Assembly: GCA_947491985.1 (NCBI GenBank)
Contig: CANLLR010000007.1
Span: 23,181-87,180 of the forward strand
Reading direction: 5' to 3'
Length of the DNA stretch: 64,000 nucleotides
Source: Flavobacteriaceae bacterium
Lineage (GTDB): Bacteria > Bacteroidota > Bacteroidia > Flavobacteriales > Flavobacteriaceae
A program made the position numbers and the translations under genes. Within the stretch, counting starts at the first letter, position 1. Every line of letters starts with the position of its first letter. The notes under the pieces are model-generated. The model made no database searches. It was not told the origin of the DNA and was given only the letters and a program-made list of their open reading frames with translations. Shown piece after piece: positions 8,481 to 18,120 of this stretch.

Positions 8481-9101
8481 CCAAAAATACCACACACTCA
8501 ATTGTGGTAGCAGTCCCACCAAGTAACCAAAAGTCAATTCTTTAATAGTATGTGCTTTCATTTCTATGCGAGAGGAAGCAATGACACCCGTGATAAAAAA
8601 GGAAAATGCAATCAGATACATGATGTTTATTTGATTGTGAATGCTCAGCCCAATGATGAAAAAAGTAACGGCGCTGCTTCCAATCATGTGAATGCTCGAT
8701 TTTAGCTTAACAAATAACAAAACAAACGCTATAAAAGTACTTATCAAACCGCCTAAAAAGAAAAAAAACAATTCCGGAAACCGATCCATCGTAATGCTTT
8801 CGGTGAGTAAAACTACCGTTAAAGCCATTTGCATTAAAAGCGGAATTTTGCGTTGGTTTATGTCGGATAACATTATATTATCGACTTTTCCGAAGGTTCG
8901 CAGCAAATAAAAAAACGAAAGCGGTAGTAAAAAAGTAATGATTACTATCTGAAAAATTAATAAATACGATTGTCCTTTCGTGAAATAGGTATCGTTAAAA
9001 AGCAAGTACAAAAGTGTTCCTATTAGTGGAATAAAAATAGGATGAAAGAGGTAGGAAAAAAAAGGCAGGATTTTTTTCAAAAGTAAAATAATTGAAAGCA
9101 A
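8475..9101 (-). CDS. Integral membrane protein with PAP2-like C-terminal features
   Basis: This 208-residue protein is almost wholly hydrophobic, with about five to six membrane helices. The pieces SSIHMIGSSAV and SSRIEMKAHTIKELTFGYLVG resemble the second and third motifs of PAP2 phosphatases (H within a small loop, then SR-x5-H), but the final aspartate is replaced and the first KxxxxxxRP motif is weak (INQRKIP). It may be a divergent PAP2-family protein. Activity is not assured. Confidence 0.65.
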   Translation of the reverse strand: MLSIILLLKKILPFFSYLFHPIFIPLIGTLLYLLFNDTYFTKGQSYLLIFQIVIITFLLPLSFFYLLRTFGKVDNIMLSDINQRKIPLLMQMALTVVLLTESITMDRFPELFFFFLGGLISTFIAFVLLFVKLKSSIHMIGSSAVTFFIIGLSIHNQINIMYLIAFSFFITGVIASSRIEMKAHTIKELTFGYLVGLLPQLSVWYFWL

Positions 9102-9125
9102 ATATATGAAATAAGTGCTATTTTA

Positions 9126-10265
9126 TCACTCAAATTCATTCAATCCATACAAAAGTTCTTTCATTTTAGAGCCATTAATTTCGACTGGTTTATAGGCTTT
9201 GTTGAATTTATCAATAGCTACATCTATGTCTGATTTTAATTTTTTATATTCAAGAGGTAATTTCGATTCACATTGTTTTTCATTTTCATAACTGTTAAGA
9301 ATGATTTTGAATTTTTCATAAAATTTTCCACCAAGCTCAATGAAATTATTGTATTGACCAATAAATTGGATTAATCGATCGACAGGAAATTCCATATTAA
9401 CCATCATTTTTTGCAACATTGGACCTTGAATTGTTTTTTGTTTTACTAAGTATTCGTTCATTTTTTGAGTTAAAGTATCCCAATCATCATTGCTTCTGCA
9501 ATTGTCTAGAGTGTTTTGATAACCAATTGGTTTGGTATATTCTTTAAATAAAATTTCGATGTCTTCTTTAATTTTTTCATTGCTTTTTTGAAGAAAAGAT
9601 GTTTCAAAATAGATGGTATTTAAATCGTTTTGCATCCGTAGCGTAAAATCTAAAATGCATTCTATGTTGGCCAATTCTTTTTCTTTATCCTCTTTTGAAA
9701 GATTAGAAACCATTAGATTTGTGAATGTATTTACGACAGAAACCAAAGTGTTTGTGCCTAAAATCGCGGTTAAATCAAAACCAGTCTTTTTGTCTTTTTT
9801 TGCTGAAACAAGCTCTTTAAGTTTATCAAATTCGGGATACTGATTGGGATTTGCCATTTTGTTGATTTCTGAAAAAGTTCGAACACTCGAAAAATGATGA
9901 TCCAAACTTAAGGTCTTATCATACAATATTCTAATAATTTGTAGTCCTTTCAAATAGCGTATTTTGGAAATATCGGATTCGCTTTTCAATTTAAGAATCG
10001 CTAAGTTGTCTTTCAACGCATCTTTTTCGATGAGTAGATTAAGTCTCAGTTCAACAGAGTTTTCAAGAGCAATTTTTTCATTGATTGACTGAATTTTTGA
10101 CTGAATTATATCAGTTTTCAATACATAATTAGTGTGAATGTAGACTATTTCTAAAATCATTTCTGACCATATTTCATTTGGATCTTTTCCATCATAAGTA
10201 GCTGAAAATGCACTTTTTGACGAAAGAAGAAGAAATATTGAGATGATGATTTTTAATCGTTTCAT
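9126..10265 (-). CDS. Exported protein of unknown function, helix-rich
   Basis: This 379-residue protein has a signal peptide (MKRLKIIISIFLLLSS...AFSA). The mature part is charged and predicted largely helical, with heptad-like runs (SIQSINEKIALENSV, LLIEKDALKDNLAILKL), so a periplasmic coiled-coil is plausible. No enzyme motif or known domain is recognised. It is the last of four minus-strand genes (9126-12134) that all encode exported proteins of unknown function and form an accessory-looking run. Confidence 0.75.
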   Translation of the reverse strand: MKRLKIIISIFLLLSSKSAFSATYDGKDPNEIWSEMILEIVYIHTNYVLKTDIIQSKIQSINEKIALENSVELRLNLLIEKDALKDNLAILKLKSESDISKIRYLKGLQIIRILYDKTLSLDHHFSSVRTFSEINKMANPNQYPEFDKLKELVSAKKDKKTGFDLTAILGTNTLVSVVNTFTNLMVSNLSKEDKEKELANIECILDFTLRMQNDLNTIYFETSFLQKSNEKIKEDIEILFKEYTKPIGYQNTLDNCRSNDDWDTLTQKMNEYLVKQKTIQGPMLQKMMVNMEFPVDRLIQFIGQYNNFIELGGKFYEKFKIILNSYENEKQCESKLPLEYKKLKSDIDVAIDKFNKAYKPVEINGSKMKELLYGLNEFE

Positions 10266-10304
10266 TTTGTCTGTTTTCGTTACATAAAAATAATTTTAAA
10301 TAAA

Positions 10305-10754
10305 CTATTGCTTTGATAATGGTAAGGTAACTTTGATATTGTCGTCAAAAAGTTCTATAGGATAGCTCCCTTTTTTTACTATATTGAGTTTAGAATCAAT
10401 ATTTAGCATTTGTAATAGCTGAGAGTCAATGATAAAATCGTCTTCTTGAATAAAATAAATGGAATCGGTTAGAAGAATTTTATCAAGTGTTTTGTTACAC
10501 AAACTTATTAGTTCTTGTTCAGAAAGTAAACTTTTAGCAAACACCAACTGAATGGTAGAATCATTTAATTTTAAAGCTGTTGTTTTGCTTTCTTGATTGT
10601 TTTTTTGCATTTCTAAACTGGTCGAAATACGACACAAACCTAAACCACCGGCACAACTTCTGCCACGAGAATCGGTGCTAACTTTTAGTTCAGTTTGGGC
10701 AATAGAAAGTAAGGGCAATGTAATTAGCATTGCAAGCAGGAGCTTGTTTCTCAT
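10305..10754 (-). CDS. Small exported protein with N-terminal Cys-Gly motif
   Basis: This 149-residue protein has a signal peptide ending LLSIAQ. Right after it comes the compact motif GRSCAGGLGLCR, with two cysteines seven positions apart that could form a disulfide or bind a ligand. The rest has no recognised domain. It is separated from its neighbours by 39 and 58 bases, compatible with one transcript. Function unknown. Confidence 0.7.
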   Translation of the reverse strand: MRNKLLLAMLITLPLLSIAQTELKVSTDSRGRSCAGGLGLCRISTSLEMQKNNQESKTTALKLNDSTIQLVFAKSLLSEQELISLCNKTLDKILLTDSIYFIQEDDFIIDSQLLQMLNIDSKLNIVKKGSYPIELFDDNIKVTLPLSKQ

Positions 10755-10812
10755 GGATTTTTGTTGTTTGTGAAGTTTAACTAAGAAGTTTTTTTACGTA
10801 ATATACTATTAA

Positions 10813-11535
10813 TTACTTGTATCCTATTTTTAGAAGTTCTTCTTTAATACCGATGAAGTGTTTTGCTCCATAAACGATAACTATTTTATCATTTTTATCT
10901 TTTAGCAATTCTTCAATAACATGCTTATTCCTAAAATTTATGATAGCATCATCGCCTTTCTTTTTATCTACAGGTTTTACTTTACAACTAGATTTTTTAT
11001 TATTTGGATTTTCATAATCGCATTTTTCTAACTTAATTTCTCCATATTTGGATTCATAGTAAGTAATCATTTCATTAATTGTAACATCAACATTTTTGCT
11101 CTTTAAAGAATCAATTCCCAAGGCTGAATACGATGGCTGGTCTATTACTTCTTTTTTATACTTAACCTTACCGTTGTACATGGAATCAATCATTTTTATA
11201 TAACCTGAATTTTTTTTAGAGAATGGAATTCCAGAAAACTTTCTTAACTTCAATAATGCTATAGTATCTTTAACATCTCCTTTTATCTTTTCAGTATAAA
11301 AATGAAATCCCAAATTTTCTAATGAATCAATTTTTTTCTTAACCTCAGCATAGAATGGTTTTGTACCGATATGATGAATTGGTATAAACACCACTTCTTT
11401 GTTATTGTTTTTCAACTTATCTAGTTTAGCAGTATCATTATAAATCCCCATCAGATTGAAAGCTAAATTAACTTTATAACTATTACAGCTAATGGCGATA
11501 AATAGAAATAGAATAATAATTATAATTTTTTTCAT
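10813..11535 (-). CDS. TraB/GumN (TIKI-like) family lipoprotein, divergent
   Basis: The ATG at 11535 gives MKKIIIIILFLFIAISC, a lipoprotein signal with Cys17; a longer frame from 11580 would bury it. Two features resemble the TraB/PrgY/GumN/TIKI fold: an early strand with VFIPIHHIGTKPFYAEVKKK and later YTEK, and a C-terminal FRNKHVIEELL followed by KIVIVYGAKHFIGIKEEL (Arg, then G-x-x-H). Known TIKI relatives are metal-dependent proteases, and most bacterial ones are uncharacterised. Assignment rests on motif spacing, not on strong similarity. It lies in the run of four exported unknowns. Confidence 0.6.
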   Translation of the reverse strand: MKKIIIIILFLFIAISCNSYKVNLAFNLMGIYNDTAKLDKLKNNNKEVVFIPIHHIGTKPFYAEVKKKIDSLENLGFHFYTEKIKGDVKDTIALLKLRKFSGIPFSKKNSGYIKMIDSMYNGKVKYKKEVIDQPSYSALGIDSLKSKNVDVTINEMITYYESKYGEIKLEKCDYENPNNKKSSCKVKPVDKKKGDDAIINFRNKHVIEELLKDKNDKIVIVYGAKHFIGIKEELLKIGYK

Positions 11536-11594
11536 AGAAGTTTTTTTTGAAATGGTACACATGCAAATGATGTGTACCATTTAAATTATTTTTA

Positions 11595-12134
11595 TTAAAA
11601 GAGTGTTAGGATTGCTATAACAACTGCATCTAAAATTTTAGGGCCATTTACAGGTCCAAAAATCTCACTAAACCAACATGCAATCTGCCACCATCTGCAT
11701 CCTTCTCCATCACCTCTCAGCACTGTTGTTGTATATGGATTAAAATCTCCAGTTGTCCCTCCAAAAATTTCAATTCCAGAAGATTTTATATCTTTTTTTA
11801 AATTTTCATTGTGTAATAAAGTAACTGCTGCCATTTCTTTGCCAGAATACGATTTTATTATCGCGGCATCTGTAGTTTTATTAGCAATTAAATTATACGA
11901 TGCTTGTAATAATGCGTGTCCTTCTTGAGTAGTTTTTGAAAGCCAGGTTCCACAAACTATTTTTTCAAAATCGTTAAAGTCTTTTGCTTTTGCATAAGCT
12001 GGTTTCATTGAGTTAGTGAATGAAAACATTGCGTTCGCTAATTGTAATCTTACACTTTCTTGAGTGTTTCTTTGAGCATTTCCGTTTAACGAAAATAAAA
12101 TAATAGCAATTAAGCCAAATACTAATTTTTTCAT
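11595..12134 (-). CDS. Exported protein with Cys/Trp-rich hydrophobic C-terminus
   Basis: This 179-residue protein has a signal peptide ending NGNAQ. The mature N-terminal part is helical and unremarkable. The C-terminal ~36 residues are distinct: GDGEGCRWWQIACWFSEI followed by a Gly/Pro hinge and a hydrophobic tail ending VVIAILTLF. Two cysteines bracket a WWQIA core, reminiscent of a membrane-active or bacteriocin-like peptide, but no leader, protease or immunity gene is recognised. First gene of the exported unknown run. Function unknown. Confidence 0.7.
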   Translation of the reverse strand: MKKLVFGLIAIILFSLNGNAQRNTQESVRLQLANAMFSFTNSMKPAYAKAKDFNDFEKIVCGTWLSKTTQEGHALLQASYNLIANKTTDAAIIKSYSGKEMAAVTLLHNENLKKDIKSSGIEIFGGTTGDFNPYTTTVLRGDGEGCRWWQIACWFSEIFGPVNGPKILDAVVIAILTLF

Positions 12135-12460
12135 GATTATATAATTTTTAATTATTTACAATCCTACTCTGTGTCGTCGAAAACATAATAAAGTAAGGCT
12201 GTTTTTTTGGGTTAGTTTGGTCGTACAATTTGTTACATAACTAACATTTATAAAAGGAACAAAAGGTTTCTATTAGTAAGGAATCAAAAAATTAGAAAAG
12301 CATTTTTCGCCTTTTAAGATGGCTAATCTTATGCATCGCCCGCATTTTATTTTCACGATTTAATTTGTTATAGTGTAAAAGTAGCGAGTGGTTTTTAATA
12401 AAAATTACAGTTTTTCTGTACATTTTTAAAAAACAGCATTTTATCCAAAAGGTATAAATG
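12135..12460. other. Intergenic region upstream of the exported cluster
   Basis: About 330 bases with no credible reading frame. It must hold the promoter for the minus-strand run 9126-12134. A small hairpin TAAGAT-GGCTA-ATCTTA lies near 12316-12333. Nothing else is recognised. Confidence 0.4.
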
Positions 12461-12490
12461 AAAAAGACGAACCTTACAGTTCGCCTTTTT
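12461..12490 (-). terminator. Intrinsic terminator after rpoN
   Basis: AAAAAGACGAAC (12461-12472) and GTTCGCCTTTTT (12479-12490) pair over 12 positions with one A-C mismatch and a 6-base loop. On the minus strand it ends in a T-run just past the rpoN stop. Confidence 0.8.
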
Positions 12491-12498
12491 TTATATTC

Positions 12499-13965
12499 TT
12501 ACATCTTCTTCCGCATTCTCGCCACCGGGATATCGAGTTGTTCTCTATATTTGGCAATGGTTCGACGCGCAATTGGATAGCCTTTTTCTTTTAAAATATC
12601 AGCCAATTGATCGTCGGGAAGTGGTTTGTGTTTGTCTTCGGCTTCAATTACGTTTTGTAGTATTTTTTTAATTTCGAGTGTCGAAACGTCTTCTCCTTGG
12701 TCGTTTTTCATCGCTTCTGAGAAGAATTCCTTAATCAATTTGGTGCCATATGGCGTATCAACATATTTACTATTCGCAACTCGCGAAACGGTCGAAATAT
12801 CCAAACCAACCATGTCGGCAATGTCTTTCAAAATCATCGGTTTCATTGAGGTTTCTTCACCGTCAAGGAAAAATTCTTCTTGAAAATGCATGATGGCATT
12901 CATCGTAACAAAAAGCGTTTCCTGACGTTGTTTGATGGCGTCAATAAACCATTTTGCTGAGTCAAGCTTTTGCTTAATGAACTGCACAGCGTCTTTTTGC
13001 GAATGCGATTTATCACGCGAATCCTTGTACGTTTGCAGCATTTCTTGGTAATCTTTAGAAACGTGCAACGAAGGGGCATTTCTTCCGTTAAGCGTCAACT
13101 CTAACTCACCATCGATAATTCGAATGGCAAAATCGGGCACGACATGTTCGGTCATTTTATTGTTTCCGGTAAATGCACCACCTGGTTTTGGATTTAGTTT
13201 TTCTATTTCTTCAATGGTTTTTTTAAGTTGCTCTTGAGAAACACTATATTTTTGAAGTAATTTATCGTAATGTTTTTTGGTAAAAGCATCAAATTGGTTT
13301 TCAATGATATTGATGGCCAAAGCAACGTATTCTGTTGGTGTTTTGTGTTTCAATTGTAACAACAAGCACTCTTGTAAATCGCGTGCACCCACGCCCGAAG
13401 GTTCTAATTCGTGCACAATATGAAGGACTTTTTCTACTGTTTTTTCATCAGTATAAATTCCTTGCGTAAACGCCATATCGTCGACAATGTCTTGAATGGT
13501 ACGGCGAATATAACCCATGTCATCAATGCTTCCTACCAAAAATTCGGCAATTTCTCTATCCGAATCATTTAAAATAAAAGTATTTAATTGATTGATTAAA
13601 TCTTGGTGAAAGCTTACAGGTGCTGACAATGGTGATTCTCTATCGTCGTCATCGTCGCTGTAATTATTGGATTGCGTTTTGTAATCGGGAGTTTCGTCAT
13701 TGCTTAAATATTCGTCGATGTTGATGTCTTCTGCATCGATGTTTTCGCTGCCTTCATAATCATCGTATTCGTCATTGTTGTCAAACTCGTCTTTTTCGAA
13801 TATTTCTTCCTCGTCTTTACCGGTTTCGAGTGCCGGATTTTCATTCATTTCTTCTAACAAACGTTGTTCAAATGCTTGCGTAGGCAATTGAATTAACTTC
13901 ATCAACTGAATTTGTTGAGGCGATAATTTTTGCGATAATTTGAACTGTAAGTTTTGTTTAAGCAT
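12499..13965 (-). CDS. rpoN: RNA polymerase sigma-54 factor
   Basis: A 488-residue sigma-54. The N-terminal region I is Gln/Leu-rich (LSQKLSPQQIQLMKLIQLP) and contacts activator ATPases. Region II is a long acidic linker (residues ~50-115). The core-binding domain follows, then the DNA-binding part with helix-turn-helix LKDIADMVGLDISTVSRVAN and the C-terminal RpoN box ARRTIAKYRE (about 466-475) that reads the -24 promoter element. Full length. It is downstream of asnS and an MMPL exporter in the same orientation. No enhancer-binding protein is in the window. Confidence 0.97.
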   Translation of the reverse strand: MLKQNLQFKLSQKLSPQQIQLMKLIQLPTQAFEQRLLEEMNENPALETGKDEEEIFEKDEFDNNDEYDDYEGSENIDAEDINIDEYLSNDETPDYKTQSNNYSDDDDDRESPLSAPVSFHQDLINQLNTFILNDSDREIAEFLVGSIDDMGYIRRTIQDIVDDMAFTQGIYTDEKTVEKVLHIVHELEPSGVGARDLQECLLLQLKHKTPTEYVALAINIIENQFDAFTKKHYDKLLQKYSVSQEQLKKTIEEIEKLNPKPGGAFTGNNKMTEHVVPDFAIRIIDGELELTLNGRNAPSLHVSKDYQEMLQTYKDSRDKSHSQKDAVQFIKQKLDSAKWFIDAIKQRQETLFVTMNAIMHFQEEFFLDGEETSMKPMILKDIADMVGLDISTVSRVANSKYVDTPYGTKLIKEFFSEAMKNDQGEDVSTLEIKKILQNVIEAEDKHKPLPDDQLADILKEKGYPIARRTIAKYREQLDIPVARMRKKM

Positions 13966-13974
13966 TTTTTGTTT

Positions 13975-14041
13975 ATTTTGTTATTCGGTAACTTGGTTAT
14001 TTGTAATCCTCGAATCAACAAATAACTAAATTAACAAATCA
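13975..14041. repeat. Palindromic period-8 intergenic repeat between asnS and rpoN
   Basis: The left arm 13987-14003 (GGTAACTTGGTTATTTG) and right arm 14019-14035 (CAAATAACTAAATTAAC) pair at 14 of 17 positions plus one G-T. Each arm is itself built of degenerate 8-base words (TTNGTTAT; AACAAATA). One of several short-period repeats in the window. Confidence 0.6.
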
Positions 14042-14046
14042 ACTTC

Positions 14047-15480
14047 TTAAAATTCTGCATTTTGTGGTGTACGTGGAAACGGAATCACATCTCTAATATT
14101 ACTCATTCCCGTTACAAACAACACCAATCTCTCAAATCCTAATCCGAAGCCCGAATGAACAGCACTTCCAAATCGGCGTGTATCCAAATACCACCATAAT
14201 TCTTCTTGATCAATGCCGAGGACTTTCATTTTTTCAAGCAATACTTCGTAGCGCTCTTCTCTTTGAGAGCCACCTACGATTTCACCAATACCTGGAAATA
14301 AAATATCCATGGCACGAACGGTTTTCCCGTCTTCGTTCAACCGCATGTAAAACGCTTTAATGTTGGCTGGATAATCAAATAAAATCACGGGACATTTGAA
14401 GTGTTTTTCTACTAAATATCGTTCGTGTTCACTTTGTAAATCGGCGCCCCATTCGTTAATGATATAATTGAATTTTTTCTTTTTATTCGGATTTGATTCA
14501 CGTAAAATGTCTATTGCTTCTGTGTACGAAACGCGTTTGAAATTGGTTGACAATACAAAATTCAATTTTTCCAACAACCCCATTTCACTTCGCTCAGCTT
14601 GAGGTTTCGATTTTTCTTCTTCTAATAAACGTCCTTCTAAAAACTTTAAATCGTCTTGACATTTGTCCATCGTATATTTAATTACGAATTGGATAAAATC
14701 TTCTGCCAAATCCATATTGTCGTTCAAGTCATTGAAAGCCACTTCGGGTTCGATCATCCAAAACTCGGCCAAATGGCGCGAAGTGTTTGAATTCTCGGCA
14801 CGAAATGTAGGTCCGAAGGTATAAATCTGACCCAATGCCATGGCAAAAGTTTCGCCTTCTAATTGACCTGAAACCGTTAAATTCGTTTCTTTTCCGAAGA
14901 AATCTTCTTTGTAATTTACTTTTCCGTCTTCAGTTCGAGGTGTGTTATCAAAAGGCAAAGCAGTCACTTTAAACATCTCGCCAGCACCTTCAGCATCCGA
15001 ACCGGTAATAATTGGCGTGTTTACATACACAAAGCCTTTTTCTTGGAAATAAGTATGGACAGCATGAGCCAACACCGAACGCACGCGCATGATAGCTCCA
15101 AAAGCATTGGTTCGAACACGTAAATGCGCGTTTTCACGTAAAAATTCTAGTGAATGTTTTTTGGGTTGCATCGGAAATTTTTCCGCATCTGAATCGCCCA
15201 AAATTTCCAATTGCGACACTTGAATTTCGTATTTCTGTCCCGCGCCTTTGCTTTCTACTAATTCACCAATAACTGAAATAGCAGCGCCCGTTGTGATTCT
15301 TTTCAACGTTTCTTCGGGTGTGTTTTCAAAATCGACAACACATTGAATATTGTTAATGGTCGAACCATCGTTCAACGCAATAAATTGATTATTTCTAAAA
15401 GTTCTTACCCATCCTTTTGCATTTACTTCATGAAGTGTTTTGGTACTGTTGAGTAAGTCTTTAACCTTTGTATGTTTCAT
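14047..15480 (-). CDS. asnS: Asparagine--tRNA ligase
   Basis: A 477-residue class II aminoacyl-tRNA synthetase that charges tRNA-Asn. An N-terminal OB-fold anticodon-binding domain (about residues 15-110, [18 protein letters not shown]) is followed by the class II catalytic core with motif 2 [22 protein letters not shown] split over the ATP site, and motif 3 [16 protein letters not shown] near the end. The C-terminus [16 protein letters not shown] is typical of AsnRS. It lies between the MMPL exporter gene (29 bases upstream) and rpoN. Confidence 0.97.
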   Translation of the reverse strand: MKHTKVKDLLNSTKTLHEVNAKGWVRTFRNNQFIALNDGSTINNIQCVVDFENTPEETLKRITTGAAISVIGELVESKGAGQKYEIQVSQLEILGDSDAEKFPMQPKKHSLEFLRENAHLRVRTNAFGAIMRVRSVLAHAVHTYFQEKGFVYVNTPIITGSDAEGAGEMFKVTALPFDNTPRTEDGKVNYKEDFFGKETNLTVSGQLEGETFAMALGQIYTFGPTFRAENSNTSRHLAEFWMIEPEVAFNDLNDNMDLAEDFIQFVIKYTMDKCQDDLKFLEGRLLEEEKSKPQAERSEMGLLEKLNFVLSTNFKRVSYTEAIDILRESNPNKKKKFNYIINEWGADLQSEHERYLVEKHFKCPVILFDYPANIKAFYMRLNEDGKTVRAMDILFPGIGEIVGGSQREERYEVLLEKMKVLGIDQEELWWYLDTRRFGSAVHSGFGLGFERLVLFVTGMSNIRDVIPFPRTPQNAEF

Positions 15481-15509
15481 TTTGTATCTAATTATAATGC
15501 AAATATAAA

Positions 15510-17930
15510 TTAATTATTTTTCTTTTCTAGTGCGTCTAGTTCTTCGTCGGTGTGTTCTAAAATGTCGATGGTTGGCGCAATAAATTCTTGTTCGTTAGCA
15601 AGCGTTTTATTCAATGTTAAAACCAATGATGGAAGCAACACCAAATTCGACAACATTCCAAAAAACAAGGTCAAAGCTACCAAGCCACCTAATGCAATTG
15701 TTCCACCAAAACTCGATAACATGAATACCGAGAATCCAAAAAACAAAACGATAGAGGTGTAAAACATGCTAATTCCAGCATCTTCAAAAGTGGCAAAAAC
15801 CGATTTTTTTATGCGCCATTCGTTTCGTGACAATTCCAATCGGTATTGTGCCAAAAATCGTAAGGTGTCGTCTACCGACATTCCGAAAGCAATTCCGAAA
15901 ACCAAGATAGTTGACGGTTTTAAAGGAATTCCCATAAATCCCATCAATCCAGCGGTCATAATCAACGGCAATAAATTCGGAATAATAGAAACCAAAATCA
16001 TTTTGAAAGAGCGAAACATAATGGCCACCAAACCCGCCGTTATTAAAAAGGCAAAAAGCAACGACGATAACAAATTGTCGAGTAAATATTTGGTACCTTT
16101 TTGAAATACGGATGCTTTGCCTGTAATGATGACATTGTATTTGGGCGAAGGGAAAAGCTTATTGATTTTGTGTCGAAGTTGTTGTTCGATGGCATCCATT
16201 TTTTCGCCGTTTTCATCTTTAATGAACGTCGTAATTCGTGCCACACTTCCATCGTTAGAGACATAACTTTTGAACTGATTTCCTTTCGATTTGTCTAATG
16301 AATTTTTGATGTAGGGTAAAATAAACGCTTCTTCTTGTGAGGTTGGCAATGCGAAAAATTCGGGATTTCCGTTGTAATACGCTTGTTTGAAACTTTTGGC
16401 GACGCCTACAATCGATAATGGTTTTGAAAGTTCCGGAATGTCGGTTATGGTTTCTTCCAAATCCTCCATACGGCGTAAATTGGTCAATCGCATCGCACCG
16501 TTTTTCTTTTTGGTATCAATCATGATTTCCAATGGCATTACCCCGTCAAACTCTTTTTCGAAGAATCGAATGTCATCAAAAAAGGCTGTTTTCTTGGGCA
16601 TGTCTTCGATTAAGCTTCCCGAAATTCGTATTTCATAAATTCCGATAATTCCAAAAACCAACAAAATTACTGCGGTAACATATACGCCAACTCGATTGAA
16701 TTTTACGGTGTTAATTATCCAATTCATGAAAGAAGTTAAATATTCTCTTTCTAAATGACCCAAATGTCTAGGAATAGGCGACGGAATGTAGCTGAAGAAA
16801 ATCGGAATAATAATCAAACAAAGCAAGTAAATGGCAATGATATTGATTGATGTCACTACACCAAACTCGGATAATAACGTGTTGTTGGTTGCTATAAATG
16901 TTGCAAAACCAAACGCCGTTGTTAAGTTGGTCATTAAAGTTGCTGTCCCGGTTTTGGTGATTACGCGCTGTAACGCTTTGGCTTTGTTGGCATGCTTTTG
17001 GTATTCTTGATGGTATTTGTTGATAAAGAAAATACAATTCGGGATTCCGATTACGATAACTAAAGTCGGAACCAATGCGGTTAAAACGGTGATTTCATAT
17101 CCTAGCAAGGCTAAAATACCAAACGACCACATTACACCAATGATTACAATAACAAGAGATATAAGTGTGGCTCTAAAGGAACGAAAGAAAAAGAAAAAAA
17201 TCAACGACGTAATGAGCAAGGCAGCACCAATAAACAGTCCAATTTCGTCTACTATCGTTTTTGCGTTTAAGGTACGAATGTAAGGCATTCCCGATGTATG
17301 CAAATCAACGCCAGTGTCTTTTTCAAACCTGTCAATTTTAGGAATAAACGTCTTTAAAACGTATTCTTTTCGGGTAATTGTATTAACAATTTTCTTGTCG
17401 AGATAAACGGCAGAACGAATAGCACCCGATTTTTTATTGAACAACAATCCTTCGTAAAAAGGCATTTTAGTGAACAAATCGGATTTGACAGTTTGCAAAT
17501 ACACTTCATTTTGAATTTTAGTTTTGTCGACTAAAGGATGTAATTCAAACGTTTGTAACGCATCGTTTTTGGTTAGTTTTTGAAGATTGTCGACCGAAAT
17601 GACTAACTCAATTTCTTTATCCGATTGCAAGCTGGCCATTAATTCACGCCACTTTTTATACACATCTGGCGTAAATAATTTTTTATCTTTTGTTGCAATA
17701 ACAATCATATTTCCCTCTTCACCAAAATTTTTAAGAAAGAGATTGTAGTCTACATTTACTTTGTCGTCTGCAGGAATCAAATTGGCTTCGGTATGCGTAA
17801 ATTTCAAATCCTTCCATTGAAAAGCAAATAGAACGGTCATAACAATAACCGAGCACAAGAGAACAATTCTATTCCTAAGGATTATCCGAGCAATAAATTC
17901 CCAAAAACCGATACCTAATAATTTTTTCAT
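15510..17930 (-). CDS. MMPL/RND-superfamily transporter
   Basis: An 806-residue membrane protein with the duplicated RND/MMPL architecture. One helix near residue 20 is followed by a periplasmic domain, a block of five or six helices (about 230-385, including [22 protein letters not shown]), a second single helix near 415, a second periplasmic domain, and a second helix block (about 620-770, including [19 protein letters not shown]). The conserved GxxxDD-like sequence in the second block matches proton-relay residues of the family. The substrate is unknown; hopanoid or lipid export is known for relatives. First gene of the exporter-asnS-rpoN run. Confidence 0.88.
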   Translation of the reverse strand: MKKLLGIGFWEFIARIILRNRIVLLCSVIVMTVLFAFQWKDLKFTHTEANLIPADDKVNVDYNLFLKNFGEEGNMIVIATKDKKLFTPDVYKKWRELMASLQSDKEIELVISVDNLQKLTKNDALQTFELHPLVDKTKIQNEVYLQTVKSDLFTKMPFYEGLLFNKKSGAIRSAVYLDKKIVNTITRKEYVLKTFIPKIDRFEKDTGVDLHTSGMPYIRTLNAKTIVDEIGLFIGAALLITSLIFFFFFRSFRATLISLVIVIIGVMWSFGILALLGYEITVLTALVPTLVIVIGIPNCIFFINKYHQEYQKHANKAKALQRVITKTGTATLMTNLTTAFGFATFIATNNTLLSEFGVVTSINIIAIYLLCLIIIPIFFSYIPSPIPRHLGHLEREYLTSFMNWIINTVKFNRVGVYVTAVILLVFGIIGIYEIRISGSLIEDMPKKTAFFDDIRFFEKEFDGVMPLEIMIDTKKKNGAMRLTNLRRMEDLEETITDIPELSKPLSIVGVAKSFKQAYYNGNPEFFALPTSQEEAFILPYIKNSLDKSKGNQFKSYVSNDGSVARITTFIKDENGEKMDAIEQQLRHKINKLFPSPKYNVIITGKASVFQKGTKYLLDNLLSSLLFAFLITAGLVAIMFRSFKMILVSIIPNLLPLIMTAGLMGFMGIPLKPSTILVFGIAFGMSVDDTLRFLAQYRLELSRNEWRIKKSVFATFEDAGISMFYTSIVLFFGFSVFMLSSFGGTIALGGLVALTLFFGMLSNLVLLPSLVLTLNKTLANEQEFIAPTIDILEHTDEELDALEKKNN

Positions 17931-18120
17931 TGGAAGATTTCAAAACGAGTGCAAAGGTAATCAAAACCTCTTAAAACAACAGTACGCAACGTTAAGTTTT
18001 GAAGGTCAATTCGCATCATTATTGGCTCATTAAAATTTACATTAAAAATACACCAATCTGACAATTTATGATGAAGTTTTTCTCATATTTGTAACTGCTT
18101 TTAAAAAGAGTCAGTTGGGT

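Noticed and set aside
9613..9843. Plus-strand frame inside the 9126-10265 gene
   Set aside because: Antisense to a gene with a clear signal peptide; no independent support.
15510..17930. Multidrug RND efflux system
   Set aside because: The size and layout fit the MMPL-type branch; no membrane-fusion or outer-membrane factor gene is next to it.
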